From contig JAUVUO010000036.1 of the NCBI GenBank assembly GCA_030601015.1, forward strand, positions 1 to 9,337: a stretch of 9,337 bases of DNA, read 5' to 3'. Below the pieces are notes generated by a model. The model made no database searches, was not told the origin of the DNA, and worked only from the letters and a program-made list of their open reading frames with translations. Within the stretch, counting starts at the first letter, position 1, and each line of letters starts with the position of its first letter. Shown here piece after piece: positions 1-6,654 of this stretch. A program made the position numbers and the translations under genes. Source of the stretch: Candidatus Omnitrophota bacterium (lineage in GTDB: Bacteria > Omnitrophota > Gorgyraeia > Duberdicusellales > 4484-171).

Positions 1-1118
1 TTATCGAAACATCGCCGCATAGGATTACCCCTCAATGCGATCACTACAAAATATGCTCTTTATATCAATATATCGATTATCCGTTTCAGCTTGAATTAAA
101 AAAAACCCAACTTGAAAACATGTTTTCTCACGCCTTCAAATTTCCACTTCCTGAGATAACGGTTAAACCTTCCCCTGCCATTCTGGAATATAGAAATAAA
201 ATTCGCCTTGCAATTAGATGGTATAAAAATACACCTTCTTTTTGTTATCACATACCAAACACTCAAGACAAATTCACCTCTATCCAAAATTGTCATCTTG
301 TCTCTAAACAAATGAACGGTTTTCTTAAAAACTTATTGAATATAATATCTGATAAAAAAATTAATTTTATTCATCAAATTACTTTGAGAGAGAATTTTCA
401 AAAAAAAATACTATTAATATTACATATAAAAAATATAAAAAAATCACCTCAACTAAAAAATCATCTTTCCCATATAAAAGATAAATATACTAATTCCAGC
501 GCTACTTGTGTATGCGACGAATATAATCAACACAATGAGGCAATGCTTTGGGGAAAAAATTATATTTCCGAAAAAATTGGTTCAATAAACTATGACATAG
601 GCCCGCTTTCCTTTTTTCAAATTAATACACCCATGCTTCATGAAATAATAACTGATATTAAGGACTTAGTTCCTCTTAAAGGCAGCGAAATTATAGCTGA
701 CCTATATTGCGGAATCGGAACATTCGGACTAAACCTTGCGAATAAATCTAAAATTGTTTATGGAGTGGAATCCGAAGCTTCAAACTTAAGCTTTTTAACT
801 AAAAATATTTTATCCAATAAGATAGATAATTTTACAGTTTACGCGGGATTAAGTGAAAAATGGATCGATAAAATATTGTCCCATAATATAGACATCCTAA
901 TTGTCGATCCTCCAAGAAAAGGATTAAATAGTTTAATCTGCAAAAAAATAATAAAAAGACCGCCTCAAACAATTATATATATATCTTGCAATCCTGCGAC
1001 ACTTATAAGAGACCTAAATATATTATCGAACTATTATGTCTTTAAAAATATAACTTTTTATGATTTTTTCCCGAATACTCCCCACATTGAAACAATGGTT
1101 ATTTTAGAAAAAAAATAG
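1..1118 (+). CDS. 23S rRNA/tRNA uracil-C5 methyltransferase, TrmA/RlmD (RumA) family, 5'-partial
   Basis: SAM-dependent methyltransferase that places a methyl group on C5 of uridine in rRNA or tRNA. The frame is open from position 3 without a stop, so the gene starts before the window. An ATG at 120 is internal, because the 39 codons before it already match the family (SPHRITPQC, then IDYPFQLELK). An N-terminal TRAM domain would lie outside. Numbering residues from position 3: Fe-S type cysteines at 12 and 18, a further cysteine in IQNCHLVSKQ (97), SFFQINT (204-210), SAM-binding DLYCGIGTFG (233-242), DPPRKG (302-307), catalytic-loop YISCNPATL with nucleophile Cys329 (codon 987-989), and the terminal PHIETMVIL carrying the general-base Glu. 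The catalytic core is therefore intact. The usual CGGC part of the cluster motif is reduced to CS. Members with the cysteines are usually RlmD/RlmCD-like, but the exact target base cannot be assigned. It is convergent with the next gene and unrelated to the secretion operon. Confidence 0.93.
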   Translation, partial: IETSPHRITPQCDHYKICSLYQYIDYPFQLELKKTQLENMFSHAFKFPLPEITVKPSPAILEYRNKIRLAIRWYKNTPSFCYHIPNTQDKFTSIQNCHLVSKQMNGFLKNLLNIISDKKINFIHQITLRENFQKKILLILHIKNIKKSPQLKNHLSHIKDKYTNSSATCVCDEYNQHNEAMLWGKNYISEKIGSINYDIGPLSFFQINTPMLHEIITDIKDLVPLKGSEIIADLYCGIGTFGLNLANKSKIVYGVESEASNLSFLTKNILSNKIDNFTVYAGLSEKWIDKILSHNIDILIVDPPRKGLNSLICKKIIKRPPQTIIYISCNPATLIRDLNILSNYYVFKNITFYDFFPNTPHIETMVILEKK

Positions 1119-1160
1119 ACCTATAATAAAACTTAAAACCCAATTTTGGACACTTACTTA

Positions 1161-1203
1161 CACTATCCAACAAAACTGTTTGAAACAGTTTTGTTGGATA
1201 GTG
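1161..1203. repeat. Perfect 21-bp palindrome with 1-nt centre
   Basis: Left arm 1161-1181 (begins CACTATCCAACAAAACTG) is exactly the reverse complement of right arm 1183-1203, around a single G at 1182. As RNA it would form a very stable hairpin, with a few central bases unpaired. It sits 42 bp after the methyltransferase stop, in a convergent intergenic region, so a bidirectional terminator role is possible. However, neither strand has the T-run expected just after the stem. A 21-bp perfect match is more than a terminator needs and also fits a REP-like or MITE-like dispersed element. From 1204 to 1388 the sequence is AT-rich, with no gene or convincing structure seen. Confidence 0.8.
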
Positions 1204-1388
1204 GGGTTTAAATTTAAATAAATAGAAGCTACGCTACGTGATATCTCTCTTATACAATATTTTTCTTTATTATATATAACTGCTCTTTGAGGTTGCAAAA
1301 AGGCTTGAACAAACTTTTATTGTGAACTAGAGGACATGGCCCTATCGGGTTAAATATCTTTTGAATAGGCTGGATTTATTATAAAAGC

Positions 1389-1868
1389 TTACTTTTTCTT
1401 CGTTTTTATTGTTTGTTTAATTAGCATAACTTTCGCTTTCTCTAAATTAATTTGTTTGTTCAATTCCACATAGTATTTATTAATTTTGCGCATAGATAAT
1501 TTGGTGCTGTAATCAACCGGTGTTGAAAGTTTGCCTAAACTTTTTATATTTAAATTATTAGTTTCCTTAATTTCTTTTAACCAAGCTACAAGAGCGTCAA
1601 CGGCTTTATCCTCTAAGTTTTCATTTTCTATCGTATTAAAAATATCAAGCATATAAAAATACGCCCTTACTTGTTCCACTGTCATTATGCAAGAATCCCA
1701 TAAACTGTTTACTAAAACTACATCTTTTGTTGTAGTAAACATCTTTTTGAGCTCAATAGACTCTTCAATAAATTTTTTGTTTATAACTAAAAGATTAGTA
1801 TCTAATCCATATGAATTGTTTACCGCGAAAATAGACAAAAATAAAATCACTGCTATAAATTTTCTCAT
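1389..1868 (-). CDS. Small exported protein of unknown function
   Basis: Not recognised; 159 residues. The N-terminus is a clear signal peptide: MRK, a hydrophobic core at 4-16, then NNSYG before a likely cleavage near residue 21. This implies a periplasmic or secreted product. The mature part looks mostly helical, with many Lys, Glu, Asn and Leu, one cysteine (about residue 60) and a basic tail ending KTKKK. There is no recognisable catalytic motif and no second membrane segment. The ATG at 1868 is well supported by a strong Shine-Dalgarno AAGGAGGG (1873-1880) four bases upstream. It lies 314 bp downstream of gspM on the same strand. That gap contains inverted repeats, so it probably has its own transcription. 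An exported protein beside a T2SS could be a substrate or accessory factor, but this is inference from position only. Confidence 0.8.
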   Translation of the reverse strand: MRKFIAVILFLSIFAVNNSYGLDTNLLVINKKFIEESIELKKMFTTTKDVVLVNSLWDSCIMTVEQVRAYFYMLDIFNTIENENLEDKAVDALVAWLKEIKETNNLNIKSLGKLSTPVDYSTKLSMRKINKYYVELNKQINLEKAKVMLIKQTIKTKKK

Positions 1869-2182
1869 CTAACCCTCCTTAAATTTTTTTTGGTTTTGTC
1901 AAAATTATTTAAGTTTAAATAACCAATCACCAAGATACAAACAAATTCCAATCTTCAATAACCAAAACACCTGATTTTGTTAAATTTTTTAGTTATTGAA
2001 ATTTGGTCATTGGTTATTATTTCTTGCCTGTGCCCTCAAGTGTATATCTTGGTTATTTATTCCCTCCCCCCTGCATGATAAAAATAACCCTTTAAAATCA
2101 ATACTTTCTGCGATGTCCTTTCTTACAATTTTTGGCACTACCAATTTCTTAATCTGATAGATAATTTTATTTCATACCACCT
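1869..2182. other. Intergenic gap with repeats, no supported gene
   Basis: This 314-base gap lies between gspM and the small exported protein gene. It holds the nested inverted repeats at 1917-2058, a strong ribosome binding site at 1873-1880 for the downstream gene, and a stretch at 2059-2182 where I see no structure. On the minus strand a frame is open at 2007-2144, but it lacks a good start and runs into the repeats, so I do not call it a gene. A TTGACA on the minus strand (1897-1902) has no matching -10 box. Confidence 0.6.
1917..2058. repeat. Nested imperfect inverted repeats of an ATAACCAA-type element
   Basis: Several arms can be read directly. AATAACCAAT (1918-1927) is the exact complement of ATTGGTTATT (2009-2018). 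TTCAATAAC (1954-1962) is the exact complement of GTTATTGAA (1992-2000). The outer copy TATCTTGGTTATTT (2045-2058) matches the complement of 1917-1937 if the seven bases ATCACCA (1926-1932) are removed. The unit AATAACCAA / TTGGTTATT thus recurs in both orientations with internal deletions. This looks like a degenerate, duplicating intergenic repeat able to fold into a long hairpin, and not like a simple terminator. A side role in ending T2SS operon transcription is possible. Confidence 0.7.
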
Positions 2183-2746
2183 TTAGGGGATTACCGCCTT
2201 GGAGATAACTAAACTACATGCCATTACGTCCAAATCTTTAGATTTAAGGCTTATTCGGCATTTTTCCACAAAAAACATTTTATTTACATTATCCAAAAGA
2301 TATAGGAATTCAATAAGTTTATCCATTGTAGTTTCACAATTCAAATTTACAAAATACCGGATTACAGAATCTTCTTCTTTTGAACTTAATGGTTTCAAAT
2401 CCACTATATAAACTTCACTTTTATTTGCTAACACCTCAATGTCCTTTAAAATAAAAGTAATCTCTTCGTCCGTAGATTTAGAACCACTCAGGAAATCTTT
2501 ATATTTTAAAGTTATTTCATTAACTACATTTTTTTGTTCATATATTCCAAGGTCTTTTCGAATTTTCTCTTTTTTTTGTTTAATATCTTCATCTAAATTT
2601 TTAATTGCCGACCCAATGGGATTTATTATACCTCTATCTATAATAAGCAATACAACAAAAAAAATCGCGATATAAAATATTTTTTTTTGTTTAGAGTCTA
2701 ATTTTAAAAATTTTTTATATATACTTTGGACATCAATTTTTATCAT
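2183..2746 (-). CDS. gspM: Type II secretion system protein GspM (PilO-like)
   Basis: Inner-membrane platform component that pairs with GspL to support pseudopilus assembly. The 187-residue protein has a short basic cytoplasmic N-terminus, one transmembrane helix (about 22-41, KIFYIAIFFVVLLII), a charged coiled-coil stretch (about 48-66), and a periplasmic domain of roughly 110 residues. This is the architecture of GspM and of its type IV pilus counterpart PilO. Sequence identity in this family is always low, so the call rests on topology, size and operon position after gspL. The ATG at 2746 overlaps the gspL stop in an ATGA (2743-2746), pointing to translational coupling. It is the last T2SS gene visible; no gspN follows, only the repeat-bearing gap. 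PilO is the main alternative name, but the pseudopilin genes upstream favour the T2SS. Confidence 0.8.
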   Translation of the reverse strand: MIKIDVQSIYKKFLKLDSKQKKIFYIAIFFVVLLIIDRGIINPIGSAIKNLDEDIKQKKEKIRKDLGIYEQKNVVNEITLKYKDFLSGSKSTDEEITFILKDIEVLANKSEVYIVDLKPLSSKEEDSVIRYFVNLNCETTMDKLIEFLYLLDNVNKMFFVEKCRISLKSKDLDVMACSLVISKAVIP

Positions 2747-4236
2747 TCCATGGCCTCATCATTCAGCATCGCGCTTAACTCGAAATCTGTAAGATCCCGT
2801 AATCCGTCTTTTCTCTTTGTCGCGTACCTTGTTTTAACTTTTTTAAAATATTTTGAATTTTCCATACTATCAACAAATGTAAATACTGTTGCCATAGAAG
2901 CCGCGGTTCCTTTTACGGAAAAATTAATTTTGTTATTAAAATTTATATCGATAATCTGCAAAAATGACGGGACTATTTCATGGAAATCTGCTAAAAGATT
3001 TAAAAAATATTCGCTATTATGTAAATTTTCTTCTATCAAATTAATTCTCACGGCTTTTTCTTTTATTTCGTTAATTTCTTTATCCAAAAATGAATATTTT
3101 TTGTTTAATTCCTGAAAATAAATTTTCTTAAAAACAATTTCACTAACAAATATCGATATACCTAAAATTAAAACACCTAAAATTAAAACACCTGTTTTAA
3201 TCATTTCTTTTGATTTCTCCTCAAAAGATAATTTTAATTTAATTTCTTCGGGTAGAAGATCAATTTCAACATCTTTCCAGGCCAAAAGAGGCATAATCAC
3301 ATTTAAATAAGCTAAATATTCCGATTTTGAGGTTGTTTCCATTATTGACTTGGAAATAGTAAATTTACTAAAATAAGGTAAGACCTTAACATTCATATGC
3401 AAAATATCACTTAATGATTTTTCCCAATTACGCAATTCTTCCACTAAGCCTGTTAATATAAATTCGTCAGGGGTTTTTTCTATGCTCTCTGTTTGATAAG
3501 CTTCTATAGACATTTTAATTTCTTCAAGAAATTTAGATTTATATTCCGCCCTTTCTCCTTTTAATAAGTTTTGTATGCCTATAGGAATATTTCTGGCATA
3601 AATAGGTTTTCTCTTAAGAATAACAATAAAATCAGAAGAATGATCGTCGATATGTACAATACAAACAGGAAAATTGTTGGTATCCAAATCTAACATTTTA
3701 GGGATTACCTTAGCTACCGCTTCTTGCGCCAAAACTATAGTGTTAATATTAATCTTAGCTTTTTCAAATATTTCCAGCTGTTTTTTAATATAACTGCGCA
3801 CTATAATAACCAGAAGAATTTTAGTATAATTGCCTTTATAATCACCTATACTGAGATAATCCACTATTATTTCCTCGCGGGAATAAGGAGTATGCCTGCT
3901 TGCTTGTAAATTCACAATCTCTTTTATTTCTTGCGGATCTGTAGATGGTATTTCGATGCTCTTAGTAATAACCGTATCTGTCGGTAAAATATTAACAATA
4001 TCAAATTTCTTGTATTTTAATGAATCAATATGTTCTCTAATAACTTGCGCGATATTATTTTCTTTTAACCCAACTATGTTATGACTAAAAAGACTAACTA
4101 TTTCTAATTTGTTAGCCCCTATTTTTAAACAAACAATTTTTAATATATTTTTATTAAAACTCACACCTATGACAGTTTTCCCTTTCGAAAAAAAACTCAA
4201 ATTATCTTTTTTACCTATACTAAAAACTCTTTTCAT
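2743..4236 (-). CDS. gspL: Type II secretion system protein GspL (PilM-PilN-like fusion)
   Basis: Inner-membrane platform protein that links the cytoplasmic ATPase GspE to the periplasmic parts. The first ~320 of 497 residues form an actin-like cytoplasmic domain related to PilM: VIGVSFNKNILKIV near residue 22, PIYARNIPIG near 211-220, EFILTGLVEEL near 258. A DLLPEE motif (about 326-331) opens a PilN-like part with a transmembrane helix (about 346-368), a coiled coil and a small periplasmic domain. One chain carrying both halves is the GspL layout; in type IV pili they are two proteins. I chose the ATG at 4236, because GGAAGGA (4240-4246) sits just upstream and the ATGA overlap with the gspK stop (4233) is exact. 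A TTG at 4248 would add four residues. A 15-bp tandem repeat lies in the membrane helix. Confidence 0.88.
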   Translation of the reverse strand: MKRVFSIGKKDNLSFFSKGKTVIGVSFNKNILKIVCLKIGANKLEIVSLFSHNIVGLKENNIAQVIREHIDSLKYKKFDIVNILPTDTVITKSIEIPSTDPQEIKEIVNLQASRHTPYSREEIIVDYLSIGDYKGNYTKILLVIIVRSYIKKQLEIFEKAKININTIVLAQEAVAKVIPKMLDLDTNNFPVCIVHIDDHSSDFIVILKRKPIYARNIPIGIQNLLKGERAEYKSKFLEEIKMSIEAYQTESIEKTPDEFILTGLVEELRNWEKSLSDILHMNVKVLPYFSKFTISKSIMETTSKSEYLAYLNVIMPLLAWKDVEIDLLPEEIKLKLSFEEKSKEMIKTGVLILGVLILGISIFVSEIVFKKIYFQELNKKYSFLDKEINEIKEKAVRINLIEENLHNSEYFLNLLADFHEIVPSFLQIIDINFNNKINFSVKGTAASMATVFTFVDSMENSKYFKKVKTRYATKRKDGLRDLTDFELSAMLNDEAME

Positions 4237-5225
4237 GATTCCTTCCAATATAAAATATTCCCATTTATATCTACAACACTGATTATTTCAAGCTCATTCT
4301 TTTTATTTTCTAGTTTAGCAACACTTCTAATAGTAAAATAGTTTGATTCGTCTACCGCGTGATTATCTATAAATTTATTCATCTGAGCAGTTTCTGCTTC
4401 TCCCAAATCAGCATACTGGTTAAGGCTATTAATTACCCCTGAAGTACTATAAAAAACATTGTCATCCGAAGTCCCCTCTATCCCATCAGAGCCCGCACGG
4501 AAAGAAATTATATTATCGACTATTTTTTTGTCTAGTCCAAAAGCCAGCAAAACATTTCTTTTCGCTGTATTAATGTTGATTTTACCTTCTCCATAAATTG
4601 TAATATATCTTTTCATTTTTTCAAACATTTCCCGGGTCATTCCTTTAACCAAAAGCATCTCTTCTAAAACTTCAAACTGAAAATCTTTCGCTTCATAAGA
4701 ATACTTTAAAAAACTATACTCTGAATCTTCAGCACTGCCGAAAGGTATAGAAAGTTCACTGTCTGAGTCTCTCCAATCAACAATAGAAGCTGCTAAATTC
4801 TGAGACTGAATATCATCAAGCCCTAACGCGTTACGGAATAACCTTCTTAAAATCATTTGATCTACCTTATTAATATTTATCTTTTGCTCCTCATCAACAA
4901 CTCCATAAGTAATTTTTTTACTGCCGGACATCTCGTCTATATATTCATAACAAATACTAAAAGTCCCTTCACCTACTCTAACATTTTTAAATCCCTGCGC
5001 GTCATTGCTTAGATACATATCTTTCACTCTATTCGGGTAATTCAAAAAACCAGCTATCGTTTTTTTTATCCCGGCATCCGCTATGGAACGCAATTTATTT
5101 CTCTCTTCTAAACGTTTTACAATGAGGATCTTCTGTCTTGCCCCATCATTCAAACATACGGCAAATATCGTCAATAAACAAATAGCCCAAAGGGTGACAA
5201 TAAATATACTGCCTTTACGCTTCAA
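4233..5225 (-). CDS. gspK: Type II secretion system minor pseudopilin GspK
   Basis: Minor pseudopilin placed with GspI and GspJ at the pseudopilus tip. With the TTG at 5225 the protein starts MKRKG and is cleaved after Gly5 before SIFIVTLWAICLL, a hydrophobic helix without the Glu+5 of other pseudopilins, as is usual for GspK. The rest carries family marks: helix-hairpin-helix type KININKVDQ (about 115-123), VDWRDSDSE (about 149-157), FGSAEDSEY, KININTAKRNVLLAF (about 215-229), and an Asp/Gly-rich loop GSDGIEGTSDD (about 245-255) that may bind calcium. Size (330 residues) fits the family. No ATG is available. The only earlier start is a TTG at 5282, which would add 19 residues and overlap gspJ by 68 bases. 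The 5225 start overlaps gspJ by 11 bases and gives a normal short leader, but its ribosome binding site is weak, so the start is tentative. Confidence 0.9.
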   Translation of the reverse strand: MKRKGSIFIVTLWAICLLTIFAVCLNDGARQKILIVKRLEERNKLRSIADAGIKKTIAGFLNYPNRVKDMYLSNDAQGFKNVRVGEGTFSICYEYIDEMSGSKKITYGVVDEEQKININKVDQMILRRLFRNALGLDDIQSQNLAASIVDWRDSDSELSIPFGSAEDSEYSFLKYSYEAKDFQFEVLEEMLLVKGMTREMFEKMKRYITIYGEGKININTAKRNVLLAFGLDKKIVDNIISFRAGSDGIEGTSDDNVFYSTSGVINSLNQYADLGEAETAQMNKFIDNHAVDESNYFTIRSVAKLENKKNELEIISVVDINGNILYWKES

Positions 5226-5802
5226 TACTACCCGGTATTGTGACTGTTTTAATAAATTCCCTTGAAACCCCGTCTTTGACAATTTTTATCTTTACTTTAA
5301 CCGCAAAAAAGTTACCTAATCCTTCTGATTGCCAATAATATTCTTTTTCTTTCTTATTAAAAAAACAATATTGAAATTCTAAATCTTTAATATTCTTTAA
5401 TAATTTCTTGCGTTTTCCTACTTTATTATTAAAAATATGAGAAATATCTTTCTCTTCTTTTATTAAAGTACCCGTCCCTATATCATACAAATAAATTATT
5501 TGTCCTACTGTACTCTTATTTATCCTATCGCTAAAAATTACATTTGGAAATGAAATTTTAATATTTTTTCCTACAAAATCAATATCTTTAAATTTAAAAC
5601 TATTTTGAAGGTCATAATTAAATTTTTCGAAAAAAATATTTATATCTTCTTCTATAGCTTGATTATTAATCCTTCTCCAAATTTTTATTCCATTGTTTAG
5701 AGCGGAATATATCGACAAAGATATCATCGGCAACATAACTGTAACGATAAGTACTTCTATTAAAGTGAAACCTAATCTAAATTTCTTCCCTATATACGGC
5801 AT
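5215..5802 (-). CDS. gspJ: Type II secretion system minor pseudopilin GspJ-like
   Basis: Prepilin-type protein of 195 residues. The leader MPYIGKKFRLG is followed by the methylation/cleavage motif FTLIEVLIV and a hydrophobic helix, with Gly at -1 and Glu at +5 as the prepilin peptidase GspO/PilD needs. After the helix comes NNGIKIWRRIN and a long, divergent globular part rich in beta-like segments, consistent with GspJ, the third tip pseudopilin with I and K. The name depends mainly on position between gspI and gspK and on length; the globular domain is too divergent to be decisive. I chose the ATG at 5802, preceded by AAGGA (5809-5813) six bases upstream. The frame continues up to a TTG at 5862, but that would give an oversized leader and a long overlap. 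It overlaps the 3' end of gspI by 26 bases and is overlapped by gspK. Confidence 0.85.
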   Translation of the reverse strand: MPYIGKKFRLGFTLIEVLIVTVMLPMISLSIYSALNNGIKIWRRINNQAIEEDINIFFEKFNYDLQNSFKFKDIDFVGKNIKISFPNVIFSDRINKSTVGQIIYLYDIGTGTLIKEEKDISHIFNNKVGKRKKLLKNIKDLEFQYCFFNKKEKEYYWQSEGLGNFFAVKVKIKIVKDGVSREFIKTVTIPGSIEA

Positions 5803-6178
5803 ACGCAATCCTTGACAGCTTACTATCTTTAGCCCCTTCTTTCCAATAAAAAAACAAATCAATTTTATATAAATTAATATCTGAATTAATCAATCCGAAT
5901 GATAGCTTCCAATAAAAATCCTTATTGTTTTGCCTAACAATACCTTTTCTGCCCATTTGAGCCTCAGAGCCAAACAAACTTAATTCATTCTGAGCATTCC
6001 ATATTATTTCATCTGCTGAAGATGAAATGTTTAAATAATTATTATAATACCCAAACAACTCTAAAGAAGTAAAAAACGACTCGTATATCACTACAATACC
6101 TAAAGCCAAAACAACTGTCGAAAGCATTACTTCGATAAGTGTAAAACTTCTTTTAATCTTAGATTTTACATATATCAT
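5777..6178 (-). CDS. gspI: Type II secretion system minor pseudopilin GspI-like
   Basis: Prepilin-type protein of 133 residues. A basic leader (MIYVKSKIKRS) precedes FTLIEVMLSTVVLALGI, so the helix has Glu at +5. The residue at -1 is Ser (position 11) instead of the nearly universal Gly. The small soluble domain (YYNNYLNISSSADEIIWNA and onward) has the size of GspI, which nucleates the tip complex with J and K. Position between gspG and gspJ supports the name; sequence alone would only say minor pseudopilin. The ATG at 6178 is the only plausible start. It has no clear Shine-Dalgarno, but it overlaps the end of a tiny upstream frame in an ATGA, which suggests it was once coupled to a preceding gene. 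Confidence 0.83.
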   Translation of the reverse strand: MIYVKSKIKRSFTLIEVMLSTVVLALGIVVIYESFFTSLELFGYYNNYLNISSSADEIIWNAQNELSLFGSEAQMGRKGIVRQNNKDFYWKLSFGLINSDINLYKIDLFFYWKEGAKDSKLSRIAYAVYREEI

Positions 6179-6225
6179 TTTTTAAAAGTAACGTTTACCT
6201 TATAATCAAGACAACTATATATCAT
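6175..6225 (-). pseudogene. Possible vestige of gspH (16-codon frame coupled to gspI)
   Basis: In the 62-base gap between gspG and gspI the gspG frame reopens after its stop. From an ATG at 6225 it reads MIYSCLDYKVNVTFKK and stops in a TGA that overlaps the gspI ATG (6175-6178). In T2SS operons gspH normally sits exactly here, and it is absent. The strand-like ending YKVNVTF and the coupling overlap are what a deleted gspH would leave behind. Sixteen residues are too few to prove this; it could be chance or a short leader peptide. Confidence 0.25.
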
Positions 6226-6240
6226 CTTATTATTTAATGA

Positions 6241-6648
6241 TCACCAAATAGTAATATCATCCTCACTCTCTTTTCCATCATATCCTAAAGAATATAAATC
6301 ATAATTCCCATTTTTTCCCCCGGGATACTTATACTCATATCTTCTTCCCCAAACATCATAGGGTTTTTTCTTTAAATAAGGGCCTTTCCAATTGACCGCT
6401 AAAGGCGGTTTCACTAATAAAGCGTCTAATCCTTCTTCAGTATTAGGAAACCTGCCGTTATCTAATTCATAAAACTTCAAAGCTGAAGCTATATTTGTCA
6501 AAATATCCATTTTTACAGCGGATATCTGGGAATCTTTTCTTTTTTTTCTCAATTTAAGTGTAACCAATACCGTTAAAGAACTAATAATAATTATTACTAT
6601 CAAAAGTTCAACTAAAGAAAATCCGTTATTCCTTTTTTTAAAACGCAT
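6241..6648 (-). CDS. gspG: Type II secretion system major pseudopilin GspG
   Basis: Major subunit of the pseudopilus that pushes folded substrates through the outer-membrane secretin. The leader MRFKKRNNG is cut before FSLVELLIVIIII, with Gly at -1 and Glu at +5, so it is a standard prepilin peptidase and N-methylation substrate. The globular part is a textbook GspG: LKFYELDNGRFPNTEEGLDALL, NWKGPYLKKKPYDVWGRRYEYKYPG, and the C-terminal LGYDGKESEDDI loop, whose aspartates match the calcium site that stabilises the fold. Length (135 residues) is normal. The ATG at 6648 has a good ribosome binding site, GGGGTGAG (6654-6661), five bases upstream. It is the most conserved gene here and identifies the cluster as T2SS and not a type IV pilus locus. 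Confidence 0.97.
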   Translation of the reverse strand: MRFKKRNNGFSLVELLIVIIIISSLTVLVTLKLRKKRKDSQISAVKMDILTNIASALKFYELDNGRFPNTEEGLDALLVKPPLAVNWKGPYLKKKPYDVWGRRYEYKYPGGKNGNYDLYSLGYDGKESEDDITIW

Positions 6649-6654
6649 TTCTAC

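Noticed and set aside
120..1118. ATG at 120 as the start of the methyltransferase
   Set aside because: The 39 in-frame codons upstream match the family's Fe-S and linker region, so the gene begins before the window.
1318..1350. Stretch with GGACATGGCCC and CCCTATCGGG that looks GC-richer than its surroundings
   Set aside because: Only 3-4 base-pair stems with mismatches can be formed; no RNA family or terminator pattern could be recognised.
1897..1902. TTGACA on the minus strand upstream of the small exported protein gene
   Set aside because: At the proper 16-18 base distance there is only the ribosome binding site region and no -10-like sequence, so it is not called a promoter.
2007..2144. 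Minus-strand open frame of 45 codons after gspM, starting at a TTG and reading VVPKIVRKDIAESIDF
   Set aside because: It has no ribosome binding site, runs into the inverted repeats, and has no recognisable family. It could be a decayed gene, but the evidence is too weak to annotate.
2726..3115. Plus-strand open frame of 129 codons
   Set aside because: It lies entirely opposite gspL and the start of gspM, which have clear domain structure; it is a shadow frame with no supporting start signal.
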